Notes: generated by a model not told the origin, from the sequence alone. Counted from the stretch's first letter, positions 23,541 through 35,700 are shown. The stretch: 64,000 nt of DNA from Marisa cornuarietis (GCA_004794655.1 SMMW01000001.1:10737501-10801500), one strand, 5' to 3'. Numbers and translations are program-made.

Positions 23541-23610
<70 letters not shown>
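23541..23610. repeat. (CTG)13(ATG)10 compound trinucleotide repeat
   Basis: Thirteen CTG units pass directly into ATG units. The Leu/Met run in the 62-codon frame is a repeat product. Confidence 0.96.
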
Positions 23611-23612
<2 letters not shown>

Positions 23613-23706
23613 CAGTTATAAAACATGATGGACACCATGCATTTCAGGTGTGATCTGCATTGACAGTACAGCCTCTTTCTTCTCCCAGACATTCCGGTTG
23701 TCATAA

Positions 23707-24126
23707 GATGGAGCAGCTACTGTTGCAAGAAGACGACTCTATTCTCATAGCACCGGCACGGTATTCCAGCAGACTGCTTTACTCTTGTCCATCAGCTCTT
23801 ACAGAAATGTTTCAACAGAAGCTATCAAACTTAAAGGATTGCTTTGTGTGTCTGATGAGATCAAAATTGTTGAGAGATTTATATTGCCAAATAAAGTTCC
23901 TTCTCGCTGAGAAGAAGGCGGTGTAGTAGAACATTTAGTTTGTCGGTGTGACAATGACTGCCACGTGACAACATTTTTCGGAAGAGTTAGCTATTCAGTG
24001 GGAATGGTCAAAGATGTCATCGGTATCAGGCGGCAAAATCCGAGTTACAAAACTCTGCACTCACTTCAAAGAGACCGCTTACAACGTCTTTCTCCTCGTC
24101 TAATGCCATCATGTCTGCCTCCCTAG
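23707..24126 (+). pseudogene. Weak coding-like frame with one internal stop
   Basis: One frame runs 139 codons with a single in-frame TGA at 23908. Stretches such as GLLCVSDEIKIVERFILP and VSYSVGMVKDVIGIRR look protein-like, but another frame is also open for 88 codons (23660-23926) and no domain is recognised. It may be a decayed gene fragment or chance. Confidence 0.2.
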
Positions 24127-26798
24127 CTTCCTTATCACTTCTTGTAACCTTTGCATCGCTTTGTTTCATTCTCCCGCCCCAGGATGAAAATATACAGAAT
24201 ATATATATATATATATATCAGAAGTAAGAACTTTTTGTACATTGTACTTCCAAAGGTGGAAAGCGTTATGACAATTTAACTGTCAGATGCTGATGTATTT
24301 CAAAATGTGTCCGCTTCTCGCAGAAGCCCGACCGGCTGGTCACGTGGCACGTACTAGACACGAGCTACAAAACTGCCAACGTGCCAGTGCATCGAATGCG
24401 TGCAGTCTGCGCGCGGGTACAGAGGCAGAGAGCGACAAGCATGTGTGAGGCAGTGAAAACGACAGGAGATCTTTTCTCTCCCCTACCACCCCTTGCCCCT
24501 TAATTCCCCCCTCTCTCCTCCTCCCTCCCGACCCCGTGCACCCGAAGGAATGGCATCATGAAAGAGGCGAGGAATGGAAAACTGCGCATGACTATTCATG
24601 GCGGCTTAGTGACTGTGCCCAGTGTCTGCCTGTCCTGACTGTTGACCATGCGATTACCGCTGCCCAGAAGCTGAGCGCAACAGCAAGCAGTCCTTGTTGG
24701 TCTTTCAGATTTTCACGGGAGGAGACTTGGCGGGTTAAGGGGGAGGGAGTGGGTGGCGAGTTGACGGTGAGATTATACATCCAGTAACGCTTTACAGATT
24801 TATATAGCCTTCTCTCTCTCCCTCCGTCAGTCAGTCAGTCGGTCCGTGTGCATGTATGTCTGAATGAACGAGGCAGAAAATATAGTTGTGTTGCGCTGTG
24901 TATGTATGTACTTGTGTGTGTGTGTGTTTATTTAGTAGTGCAAGTCCTTACTGATAGTTGCGCTAAATGCAGTTTGTTTTGGACGGAGAAACTGAGATCG
25001 TGTATTACATATTACACTTCATATAGTGAAAGTTGGCTTAAAATAACCGTTAGGCCTGATATCCTGATGATGAGCAAAAATATAACAAGACTATCCATCG
25101 TGAACATGATATGAAACACTATCTGTCGTAAATTCCTTGCACGATATGTTAATAAAAAAGAAAATGAAAATATTTTTAATCTTTAACACAAACAATACCC
25201 ACAATGATAATGTCTCGTTTCTAATAAATCTTGAGAGGGAATGAGTCGTGTAAAGATTGAAGAGACCCGGAAAATTAATTAGACGAGAAAGAAGTACAAT
25301 GTCATTGACGTCTACTTGACATGGCCTCTGTCATCAGCTCGACTTCTTCCTTCATCAATGAAAAAGTTGGTGAACAAGGGACAGCACTCTGCCTGAGTTC
25401 GCTCTGATGCGCCTTCCCGTCACGAGAGTGTAAGGGAGAGAACGAGAGACATGTCCTGCGATGTTCGGCTGATTAAAACGTATTTATTCTCATTTACGCA
25501 TCGGACGAAATGGAAGTTTAAAACACTGTCCTGTCTCTGAAGTCACCTTTTTACCGATGTAAATGGCTGTCTGCAGGCTTCCTAAACCTCGCCCGGAAAT
25601 GACCTCCGCGACCGTTATGTGACGTCAAGACATTAAACAGAATTGATCTGCATCCTGATGTCTCTTTGATTTTGTTTATATTCTTACTCGTTCCAGTACA
25701 GATGGACACAAATCAAGTAGAGCAGCACAAAAAGGGCCACAAAGTAAAAAAAGGTTTCGGGAATGTCTTTTTTGAAACTCCTCAATGCTTCTTACTGAGG
25801 CAAATATGTTAGTTCTCGTCAAACCAATTATCTTCGGATTTTAATTACTTCTGTGATATAAGCTAATTAGTGTTGTCAAAATGAAATAAATAAGAGAAAT
25901 AAATTTCTACTTAAATTCTAATCAATTATTTTACTCTTGTAAAGAAAGCTAGCTGTCAAAGAAGCACGTGGCACACACAATGTATTTGTGAATGCAAACT
26001 GCAGTTCATTTGTATCAAGAAGTACATGCTGCACGTAATAATACATGTTACACATATATTATACATAGTAATATGTGTTACTTATAGTAACACGTTTTAC
26101 TTGGTAGTATGTTGTACACATACGTGTTGTGCTACGTAGACTCAAACTGATTTGTTTTTGTGGGTCTGCGATTATTTTTCTCGCACCCGTCCGTTGATAC
26201 CTATGAAAAACTTCAAAGCAGTAGAGAAATGGCTTCATGGGAAGTGATGTTGATTTATTTCCAGCTTCCTTCCGCTTCCGGTGGGTGTCTCGGTCCCTGT
26301 GCCTCATTTTACATGGTAATTGAAGTTCGCAACCCCCGGCTTCCATCTCAGACTGTCTTTCCACCCTCATGCATCAAAACGTTTAGAAATCAATGTTCCT
26401 AATTTTGCCCGTTACCCATACTTCCCGCCTGTAATTCCCAGTATGAAGCGAAGGATGAAAAACAGTCGCAGTCCAAATCGCTAAGACCCAAAAGGTGGAA
26501 GGTCCAGATCTCATTGCCATGACATGGAAATAAGAAAGGAAATAGGTTTGTAACAAGTATTTTCCTGTGACTGACCCTTTGCCGTGAACTCTTGAAGAGG
26601 TTCATTTTTAAGGTCAGTCTTCACTTAGAAAAGTTGTGTGTGTGTGTGTGTGTGTGAACATATTAAAGCAAGTGCAATGATTTATCAAAAACTAACAAAA
26701 AAGGGACATAACAACGGGAAGTAATAAAATAGACATATGGATCGTATGGCTGAAGAGGCTGCGACATTTGTATTTACTTACTTCTTTCTCGCTTTGGA
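24127..26798. other. Unique non-coding DNA
   Basis: It contains an (AT)n run at 24199-24218, a short (GTCA)n at about 24825-24840 and a TACATGT-rich patch (separate entry). No gene is supported. Confidence 0.5.
26018..26143. repeat. Degenerate TACATGTTACAC-like patch
   Basis: Loose copies of TACATGCTGCACGTAATAA, TACATGTTACACATATA and TATGTTGTACACATACG recall the ACATAC/TACTGTACAT arrays at 2.9-4.1 kb. Similarity is low and could reflect shared simple composition. Confidence 0.35.
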
Positions 26799-27068
26799 GA
26801 AGCGGATAGTCGTGTGGTTTGACTACTGGTCTCCGACTTAGCTGCTGGGAATTTCTCTAGTCGACTTAGCTGCTGGTAGGAGACAATTGGTTGGAGGGCT
26901 GAAGCAAGGTAAATTGAGGCAAGGGTAAAGTAGCGAGGGAGAAGATATGTTCACCCCCCTCCCCCTACAAACAATGCTGGCACCGAGAAAGTTTGGTCCC
27001 TAACGACGACAACCCGAAAGACCTAAACAAGGTTTAACAGTCGGTTTTAGCCTTTTGTTTTACCTTTC
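26799..27068 (+). mobile_element. tRNA-derived SINE, family B, copy 1 (diverged)
   Basis: It begins GAAGCGGATAGTCGTGTGG, matching the head of the 56.5-kb copy with an eroded A box. It shares the body pieces GGGTAAAGTAGCGAGGGAG, CACCCCCCTCCCCCTACA and GGCACCGAGAAAGT, then GACCTAAACAAGGTTTAACA and a 3' end TTTTGTTTTACCTTTCTCC. A local duplication CGACTTAGCTGCTGG (about 26836 and 26863) interrupts the head. Confidence 0.7.
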
Positions 27069-27226
27069 TCCTTCTCCCTGTTCATTTCTTGTCTGCCTTC
27101 TTAGTGTTAAGTGAATGGGATTACAGCTAACTGCTGAAGTTGCGAGTATAAATAAGAATGATGTCTATCCTTACCATCATATGTACTGTTGTAAGTAATT
27201 TAATACTTTCCTTAGCACAGTTTGGT

Positions 27227-27299
27227 CGCCGTGATATAGCCTTAGTTGCTGGCACGGCGTTAAACACTAACAAACAACAACAACAACAACAACAAAAAT
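27227..27299 (+). mobile_element. 5'-truncated family A SINE tail with target duplication
   Basis: Only the 3' end remains: GTGATATAGCCTTAGTTGC, the GGCGTTAAACAC motif and a (CAA)n tail. It is flanked by AGCACAGTTTGGT (27214-27226) and AGTACAGTTTGGT (27300-27312), a 13-base duplication with one mismatch. It may be a truncated SINE or the tail of the LINE that mobilises it. Confidence 0.8.
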
Positions 27300-27319
27300 A
27301 GTACAGTTTGGTGATATTG

Positions 27320-27484
27320 GGCGGTCCTGTGGCGCATCGGATAGCGCCTGTCACCAAGTCAGTGAGGCTTGGGTGTCCTGAGTTCAGCTCTCGTCTCGGG
27401 CAGACTGTTCTTTATCTAAAAGTGACATCTGTTTACAGGGCTGGCTGATATACCCTTAGCTGCTGGCTCGGCGAAAAACACCGA
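27320..27484 (+). mobile_element. tRNA-derived SINE, family A, copy 3
   Basis: GGCGGTCCTGTGGCGCATCG opens the tRNA-like head (A-box region TGGCGCATCGGATAGCG), followed by a B-box-like GAGTTCAGCTCTCG, the body ACATCTGTTTACAGGGCTGG and the tail CTTAGCTGCTGGCTCGGCG. It lies 8 bases after the duplication of the truncated copy at 27227, so the two insertions are adjacent. No own target duplication is seen. Confidence 0.88.
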
Positions 27485-27551
27485 TCCTTCTTTAGTGGTA
27501 AAATACTCGGATAGTGGAACATACCCATATATAAAGTTCCAGACAAAAATA

Positions 27552-27554
<3 letters not shown>

Positions 27555-27616
<62 letters not shown>
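27555..27616. repeat. (CA)31 microsatellite
   Basis: A pure CA run. Confidence 0.97.
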
Positions 27617-27619
<3 letters not shown>

Positions 27620-27960
27620 CATCAATTATAAAAATGTTGACTTATTTTAAAAAGATTGTTTCTGTTGTAACCATATTGAGATAAGAGTCAAGTAAGTGAT
27701 GTCTCACCTCTTTTTTTTTAATTCGCTACGTAGAGTTCTTTTAAGTGTGCAACAGATTACACGTGAATTTCTTCAAGACACGCCTACCTAGCTGTGCAGA
27801 CCAAAGCACAACGCACGTGCCGTACCACCCATCCTGTTAAAAAGCACGACATTCATGTAAACACGCGCGCCTGGTGTGGGTGCCATGTTCTCTCACCACG
27901 AACGATGACTCGTGTAGACTTTTGGGTGAAGAAACTTGTCCTTTCGGTTTTCGCCCTTAG

Positions 27961-28061
27961 ATGGCTGCTGCCGTGTTGTGTGCTGGGCCCCGGATCAATC
28001 AGCCTCCAGCGCCTGTTTCATCAGCTGTTCGCCTCCCTATATACATCTTCTTTCTGCAAAG
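27961..28061 (+). CDS. Candidate small exon starting at ATG, unrecognised product
   Basis: A pyrimidine-rich acceptor (TTTCGGTTTTCGCCCTTAG, ending 27960) directly precedes ATGGCTGCTGCC, and a strong donor AAAG|GTATGT follows at 28062. The frame from the ATG stays open through the exon (begins MAAAVLCAGPRINQPPAPV, 33 complete codons plus 2 bases). A second frame is also open, so the reading frame is not certain. No family is recognised and no partner exon was found. This is inference from splice-site pattern only. Confidence 0.25.
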
Positions 28062-28422
28062 GTATGTCAATATTGATTTTAATGATTTAAAAAATCAGAT
28101 TATTTCGCTCTCATTCTCTGTCTCACTCTCTCTCTCCCCCCCCCCACACACACACTCACAAAGTTTAGCGACTGATAAAAAAACAAGTTGTAAGAATTTA
28201 AACAAGGGAGGAACTGGTAGTTTGTGCTGGGGTACAGAACATGCTTCTAGTTGATTTGGGCTTTTTATGGATATCGCCAATGGCTATTTTAGCTGATTTG
28301 TATTAAAGGTCTACAAAACTTTGTTTTTAAAAATCCTTTGTTTTTAAAAATCTTGCCCCTTGAAAGAATCCGTTTTCCAAAATTTGAGCATATAGCCCAC
28401 CTCTTTCCTTTAGAATGCTTGG
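28062..28422. other. Non-coding DNA with direct duplication
   Basis: A CT/CA-rich patch lies at 28110-28157. A near-perfect direct repeat TTTGTTTTTAAAAATC occurs twice at about 28320-28354. Confidence 0.6.
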
Positions 28423-28513
28423 TACCAGCCTACAAATATGAGTATGCACAGTTTACCAGCCTACAAATATCAGTATACAGAGAGAGTTTACCAGCCTACA
28501 AATATCAGTATGG
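28423..28513. repeat. Three-copy tandem repeat, unit about 31-35 bp
   Basis: TACCAGCCTACAAATATSAG occurs three times (from about 28423, 28454 and 28489) with variable short spacers. Confidence 0.88.
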
Positions 28514-30466
28514 CGGTCCAAGGTTCTTTACACCCTCACCCATATCCCCATGACATACCTTGATCGAATGATGTCGTCTGCACGCACAGGTCGCTCATAC
28601 AAGACGCCCCAACTTGGGAGGGAAGGTCTGAGGAGGGGGTATTGTAGGTTAGTTTGTTTTCATCAGGTGACTAAGAGCCACATGGCTCGCGCCATCAGAC
28701 GAGGTCAGGACAGGTCTTCCGGTTCCTGCGCGGACTAGAAAAAAAAGGCACCAGGTGCATGGGCACGGGATTGGCAGAGAACTGCGAGAGATAGCGAGAA
28801 TTGACAAAAACGATCGTCAGATTGCGGCCCCATAGAAACTAGCTGTTGCATTTTTATGGAATACATTGCCATCTTCTGCTTACGAGTTCTAGTTTGAGAC
28901 TCAAGTGAAGATTTAGTCCCCCTTTAGCTCGATGTGTGTCGTGATTATGGACTAGGCTAGATTGTGCAGGTGAGTCCAGCTTGGTGAGGGTGAACCTAGT
29001 CTTAGCACATTTTTCTATGAATGAATTGACGAGAATGGACACCTGACCTTACCCAGTGGATGCCATACTTTCTCCCATCCAAGCGTGTACATATCAGTGG
29101 GTGCCGTCTGTTCAAACACTCGTGAACATTGATAGCACCTGTTGTTATAGGGTTGCTAGAAGCTAACCATGAAAACCGGCAAAGAATACGTTGATAGGGA
29201 GATGGGGGAGACGATGATTACGACAGAGATGAGACAAAGGGGGTAAAATCCAAAGGTAAAAAAAAGTCAGTGCAGATGACAGCAGCTACAGGCAAAGATG
29301 TTCCTTGCTTCTCATAACGAATGAGTGGCAGAAAGACGTCCAGCAGTGCCCTAGCCTTATTTCTCTTTGCCGAACGTGATGCTCAGTCGATAATGTATTT
29401 GTGCTGGGCAAATGACAGGTGTTTAGGAAGCAGCGAATGCGGATTTTGGCTGCATATTAGTGTGTTTGTCTCGAGCTTTTCCCGGGCCGGGGCCCAGGAC
29501 GCAGGTTAGACAGTCCCGTGCTCAGTGCGAGGCTGCAAGGACAAAGGGCTGTAAAGGAAGCTGCAAGGCGAGACGGTGGAGTTGGGGGAAAGAGATGGAT
29601 GGCGGCAGGGGACGGTTATGTTGGGTGGGGGAGAGAATAAGAGGGGAAGTGTGTGTTGCATGAATATCCGAAGCTGGAAGGTGAAAAGGTTTCTGTCTAT
29701 TTGTCATGGGCACCATGACATGGTGCAAAGGTCACTGCAAGGCGAAGACGCTGGAGATCGCCTACGAGGAAGATGATTCTCACCAGAGGTCGCTTTGTGA
29801 CATTTTTGCACACCATGACTGTTCATCTTCTGCATGTTTGCCGCATCCTTAGGGAATCCAGCGTCTGTGAGAGTACTTGTGTGTCTGTGCGTGTGTGTTA
29901 TGTTCAAAATCGCCTTACCTTGCTCTTCACCCCCCCTTCTCCACTTCCACAAAGACAACAACTAAAACTACACAATGAAAGTCAATACCCGGTATCTGTA
30001 GACCCTCCCAATGTCATGTAGTCTCTTTGTGAAGCCGCTAGTGGTAGGTGTACACCACATCTTTTGTGTACGCGTTTCATTGTCTAGTCCTTCTGGTCAG
30101 ACGGGCAGGCAGGATATGGCGCCAGCCTCATCCTTCCACACGTGCTGTTCAGTCTGTTGTGCGCACCCTCCCTCAAAGACTCTGTTGTTCTCGGGACAGC
30201 ATGTGGTAGTCTTCCCTTTGTGCTGGTTGCATAACTGTCCTGATGATGCTTTTAACTTCAGAGTGTGTGTGTATGAGAGAGAGAGAGGTCATACTGAGCC
30301 ATTTGTGTATGTCATTGAGCATTAAGCTTGTTGCCAGCAGGAAAATGCTCAATATAAATGTTTAATTATTATTACTGTAGTAGCTGACGCTGTTGCTAGA
30401 TTGATCCGTCTTGGCGCAGTATTTTATAGGCTTTTCCATTTTCCCATTATCAGAATACTACAGTGG
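28514..30466. other. Unique non-coding DNA
   Basis: No gene is supported. Overlapping 60-100-codon frames on both strands at 29320-30330 lack domains. Confidence 0.5.
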
Positions 30467-30495
30467 GATGATGATGATGATGATGATGATGATGT

Positions 30496-30552
<57 letters not shown>
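30467..30552. repeat. (ATG)n microsatellite, one TTG interruption
   Basis: About 28 ATG/GAT units with one GTT interruption near 30493. Poly-Met and poly-Ser frames are artefacts. Confidence 0.97.
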
Positions 30553-32114
30553 CTTGTATAGCACTTTTCCTCTCATGTAAGGGAGCTCAGTGCACTGTAA
30601 TATGGCGCAGACTGACAAATACCCTTAATCATACAGTATACAAGACAAATATTTATACATAAACACACAAGCACACAGCCGCCAGATGTACCCCACATCA
30701 TTTACCCAAGACAAGAAGAGTTACAGACCACAAACTGTAATCAGACCTCGTTCTCATTGACATTAAAGTGCTGCCCTGAATATAAAGAAATATAAAAAGA
30801 ATATTTGCCAAATCTTTTCAGACTGTTTGTAATTCACGATACACGATACATGAAAGTATTTAAAAACTTGGTAGGAAAGTATTGTGTAGCTCACTTTGTA
30901 CCTGTGAGTGCAGCAGGTACATCACTAAAGTGCAGTTGATCAGACGACTGTAACTCGTCTGCTAAGCATACATCTAGATTTCTTATTTCAGCACAAGAAA
31001 ATAAATGATGGGAAATGACAGCAGGTGTCGGTAATTGTCAGCATGTTTATTTAAAATACATGTTACGGTAATGAACGGCGTGTTTCACATATAATACAAA
31101 GAAAGTTCATAAATGAAGCTGGTGTTTTCTGTCCGTAGCTTGTACACAATTTTCTAGTGAGGAATCAGACAAGATCACCTGCATCTCTGTTGGTCAGGGC
31201 ATTAGTCGCTGATCCATCGGTTGATCCATACTTTCTAGGGGTATTTCTCATCAACCATAGTCATGATAAGAGACTGCTTACCCAGTTTTCTTGTACACCC
31301 TTTGGGTGAGCTATGGCATCAACCTCTTGGCATGGATACATCACGCGTCCGTGGATACATGACTGGTTTGTTCCCCAAGGATAAAGTCTGGCACGGTGGG
31401 AGAACTTTCTTTGGCAGGTGAACACTACTGCCTGCATCATGATTTTACATCTCCACACCCCCCAACCACCACCGCACCCGCTTTTTGAGAAGCTGTATTC
31501 CTGTGAGCAGCTCTAGCCTCTTGACTGAGTCGGATCGCAGTACTTGACTGGGGTGGGTCTCTCTCAGTTCTCCTCTAGCTTCTTGACTGGGGTGGATTGC
31601 AGGCCTCAAGTTTGATACGCAGAACGCTTTTCATCCTCATGTTTTCCTGTTTGGTACTGTCAGCATGCAGATAACTGATTCACAATCTGCAACAGGATAG
31701 AACACAAGAAAAGAGACGCAATAACTTTGGTTAATCATGTGTGTGGGATTCAGGAAAACAACATAACATAGACACCAGACAAAAAGATGACTCACATCAA
31801 AGAAGACCACGCCTTAAACTCCCACCAAACCACATCCTGGAACTCAAATTGGTTGGACTGGGAGTCGTGGATACTGTCTAGTGGATTCATGCATACAATC
31901 CAGTGAATACGTGTACATGTTCTTATGTTCGGGAAGATTGTACGTCAATAATCACTGAAATGAAAGGCTGGTCTTTTGCTGTAGTCAACTTTATAAGAAC
32001 AATAACAACATGATACGAATGGAAAAGGAGCAGGCATGTGAGATAAAGAGTGCACTTACCATTTAAAAACTAAATGAGAGAGACACAGAAACAGGCGTGC
32101 GACGTTGTATATGG

Positions 32115-32118
<4 letters not shown>
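30553..32118. other. Unique non-coding DNA
   Basis: A short direct repeat around CTTGACTGGGGTGG occurs near 31542 and 31583. No gene is supported. Confidence 0.5.
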
Positions 32119-32196
<78 letters not shown>

Positions 32197-32198
32197 GT
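32119..32198. repeat. (GT)n(GA)n compound microsatellite
   Basis: GT run to about 32175, then GA to 32198. Confidence 0.97.
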
Positions 32199-33403
32199 GG
32201 GGGAGTTTGAGAGAGACAAATAGAGACAGCACTGAGAGCAAAAGAAGTACGCTCTCTGCCTCCTCGCACTCGACTCCTATGGAACATGCAGCCATCTATT
32301 GACTACTTTATAAAGTATTATTCATTTCTATTAATTTATCTTGATAATTTATTACTTTTTTTCTCTTTTCTCAGAGTAGGTTTGAGCCCTGATTTCTCAA
32401 GCATTGACATCGGGAACACATCAACTGGATCTTACTGTGTGTGGCCTCTCCTTGCGTACAATAGGCTTTTAATTACATTTCTCCCCGGCTTTCCATCGCT
32501 TATTCTTCTGTCATTTTTATCTTTGCCACACAGTTTTTTGAAGTTCATCCCGTGGTCATTACGCTTAAGTATGTTACGTCAGCTTCGATTTCGCAGCACA
32601 CCGCGTGCGCACGCGCGCCTGTACCCTGACGAGTGTCTTTCTCAGCATGGCGATGCTCCGACTGGTTAAAGGTTCAAGCGGGTGCCACCTCCCTTCCGTC
32701 CACTCTTGCATGCGTGGGAATTAAGCGCCCTCCGTTCAAAGAGAAAACAACCGTCACAACCACCATCAGGTCTCCTTTTTTCAACCCTCACCCCCCCCCC
32801 ACCCTTAGAAATCAGTCTCTCTTCAACCCTCACCCCCACCCCCGCCATCATGGACTCCTGAACCGCAGCATCCACCCCCTCCCAGCTCTCCCTGGTTCGT
32901 TTCCTTTTTCACATGCTTCTCTTTCCCTCTCTCTCTCGTCTTTTTTCCTCTAGCTATTTTTTAAGCCTTTCCGTCCACCCTTCTGCACTTTCAACGTTCT
33001 AGCAAACCTCCGCGAGACTCTGGCATTTGTGCCTCATCCATCTCCAGAGAAAGAGTAAGTGTACCGGCGACTGGCTCTACACTCCTCACTTTCAACCTTA
33101 CTGTAGTTGTCTTCCAGCTGGGATTCTTTCAATTGCTGCACTGCAGCTCTTAGTCATACTAAGGTTCTCTTTAAGAACCGCTTCAGACGGAACGATACAA
33201 CTTTTTATATTATTTTTATAATCTGCCATCTCACTCCTCGGGAGCACAAAGAGCGGATTCTCGTGCCGGCAAGATGAAGAATCCCTCTTTCATGGTGCTA
33301 TGCGCCCTATTGTGCCTGAAGTAATGTCGCTGGAATGGGACAGCTGAGTGCAGAGGAGTAGCGAAGTGAGACAAGAGCACCATTCTTGCTTCCTCTTGCC
33401 TCG
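32199..33403. other. Pyrimidine-rich non-coding DNA
   Basis: CT-rich and C-run patches lie at about 32760-32945, where TCAACCCTCACCCCC is duplicated at about 32779 and 32823. Frames here (127 and 106 codons) are low-complexity and not credible. Confidence 0.5.
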
Positions 33404-33448
33404 ATGGTGCACGACAGGGAGAACAAATGGTCTAAACTGGATAAAATG
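33404..33448 (+). CDS. Candidate first coding exon, unrecognised product
   Basis: ATG at 33404 opens MVHDRENKWSKLDKM, which ends exactly at a consensus donor (ATG|GTGAGT, 33449). The upstream 150 bases hold a separate short frame at 33274 (MKNPSFMVLCALLCLK then TAA) that resembles a signal peptide or an upstream ORF. No downstream exon was located. Inference only. Confidence 0.2.
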
Positions 33449-35013
33449 GTGAGTTTCACAGCATTCGGTTTTGGTTTGTCTTTCTTTGCTTTTCGAGGGT
33501 GGGGGAGGTTGGTTTTTGTTTTTGTTTTGTTTTTTTTAAAGCAGCCTCCGTTTTGATAGTGACGTTTCGCCTTGATTGTATGAGGTGAGGATCGGGAGAA
33601 AATAATTCCTTATTTCTTTCACTGATGACTTACCTCAAGTTTTTTCGTCTTTAGTAAAACAATATTTCAAGCCCTTATATATTATGGCTGCATAATTTAG
33701 TGTTAGGATGGAGGAATGATCGCGCGCAGAACAAACTAATAATCTAAGATGCAAACTTTTAGCATCATTCACCACAAAGTAGAGGTATAAAACCATATTT
33801 TATCTATCTTCGCAATCCCATCCACTTTTCTTTCAGCAAAGCATCCTTCTATCGTTTATTTTAGCAAGGATGAACAGTCAAGTTCCAGTCCAAAAAGAAC
33901 CGATCTTGCTACAAAGAAATGCGGAAGCCACGTCATTATAGCAGGGAGATAACTCTAGCCTCCTTTCGCTTAGCAGTTGTCGTTCTTGAGTGCGCAAGAC
34001 CATTCTGGCGTGTACGCGGAAGACGTATAGTTTTGCTGATTGGTTGCACTGCGGGCGACTTATAGTTCTTACGCTCAGATGAAACCACTTGAAGAGAGTG
34101 ATACCTTTCGCAGCTCATTGCCATTCGCACGAGTGTGGCTCCAGACTCGATCCCCGTGATTTAATGGCGATAAGGGACACATAAAGGAACTGTTCGACCG
34201 CAAGACCTGATTGTGACTGGCCACTGTTTCTTCCTAGATGTACATAAAAAGGTCTAGGAGGGTAAAATATACCAGAAGAATGCTAGTAGGCAAAACTGTT
34301 AGTGTCTGTTTGTCTGTCTGCTTGTCTGTCTGTCATACGCAGCCCAGCTACTAATGGAGATCGTGCACGCACCTGTGTGTGTGTGTGTGTGAGAGAGAGA
34401 GAAGTAGAGGCAGACAAGAACAGTGGACTACTATCCTGTACTTATGGCATGTAGCGGTTTATGTTATTATTGTTAAGTTTTGAACTTGGACAACTTTTAG
34501 CCAAGTAAACACGGAGGCTTACAGATGGCCGTTGTTATGTAGTTAGCATAAAGTCACAACACCGACTGTAATTTAACGTCCGATGACATACGTTTTCTGT
34601 CCAATATCAAGCACCACATCAAGCTAAATTTCTTTTGATACTTATGTCCTTAAAGGCAGGTAATCTATTCTCCAACTGGATTATTTATGTATCTTCGATG
34701 CATATTTTTAGTCTGATTCCACTATAAGCATTACCCTCGAAGAGGAAGGGAACTTTACTTGTCACACCTGTCGCAAATAGTGTCCTGTTCATGAGTTGCA
34801 ATACCAGGCTTCCCGATGCTTTAGCTAAGAGACCTGCATTCGAAACTGAAATTTTTCTGCTCCACTCTTCTTATATTTAAAGATAGGTACCACTTGAAAT
34901 TTGTTTCAGGATCACCGCGGCATACTTGTGCACTTATTCCTGCACACCTCGATTTAATCTGATAAGTACGCGAACACACACATTCACACATTAGTATTAT
35001 TATCACGGGCTGC
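33449..35013. other. Unique non-coding DNA with short GTCT and GT/GA repeats
   Basis: (GTCT)n lies at about 34303-34336 and (GT)n(GA)n at about 34377-34402. A 64-codon minus frame at 33936-34130 has no domain. Confidence 0.5.

Positions 35014-35098
<85 letters not shown>
35014..35098. repeat. (CAGA)21 tetranucleotide microsatellite
   Basis: A pure CAGA run of about 85 bases, the same unit that seeds the 4.5-5.1 kb array. Confidence 0.97.
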
Positions 35099-35339
35099 TT
35101 TTTATAATCTACGCTATGATTGGCCTAGGCGCTCCAAAATCCGGCTTACAAGAGGAATATTTTAATTTTTGGAAGCCAGTTGGTTTTGCCTCGACCCCAT
35201 CGTACTATAAGCATTCCTTGTGGCTGGAGGTGTATACTGCAGTTTGGTAATGGTGTTAGTCTTACCCAATGTTTAACACATTTGACAACAGCACAGCTAA
35301 ACGCTCGATCTTTTCCAATCTCTCCACATCTTGTTTGAC

Positions 35340-35700
35340 AAATGTTGGAAGCTCGCTCAGAAATGAATATACAGTGTTCTTATTGATTGACTCCGATACT
35401 CTCTTGCAATCAATGACAGATATACATAATTAAGAGTTTCTTTATAAGAACTTTCGAGTTAACGGATTTGGATAAATACATGGTCAATGGTGGTTGATCC
35501 AGCTCTGTAACCTGCTGGTGTTCAGTAGTCTTTATCTTATATGATGAAGTTAATCTGTCATTCTCTTAAGCTCTTTGGGAATTACAGTATTATCGACAGG
35601 TTAAAGATTTTGCTTACAGTGCTTGTCAGGGCAATGCCTGGGATGTTAGGATCACCTTTCTTATGTCTCGGAGCTATTATGGATTTTTCCCTTTCTGGTG
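35340..35700 (-). pseudogene. Decayed non-LTR retrotransposon (LINE) reverse transcriptase
   Basis: On the minus strand, three blocks appear in the order expected of LINE reverse transcriptases. KSIIAPRHKKGDPNIPGIAL followed by TSTVSKIFNLSIIL (about 35588-35697) matches the family pattern of a KKGD block and then a GI-LTSTVSKIF block. AGYRAGSTTIDHVFIQIR (about 35463-35516) matches the family GFR--RSTID-IF block. VIDCKRVSESINKNTV (about 35370-35417) matches the motif A region, with the first catalytic Asp kept and the usual F-D changed. Stops and frame shifts separate the blocks, and the YADD block, endonuclease and 3' end are not found. It is a dead fragment, and the clade is uncertain. Confidence 0.8.

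Noticed and set aside
34805..34850. tRNA-like sequence (GAGACCTGCATTCGAAACTG)
   Set aside because: A short match to a B-box region with no supporting A box, body or tail.
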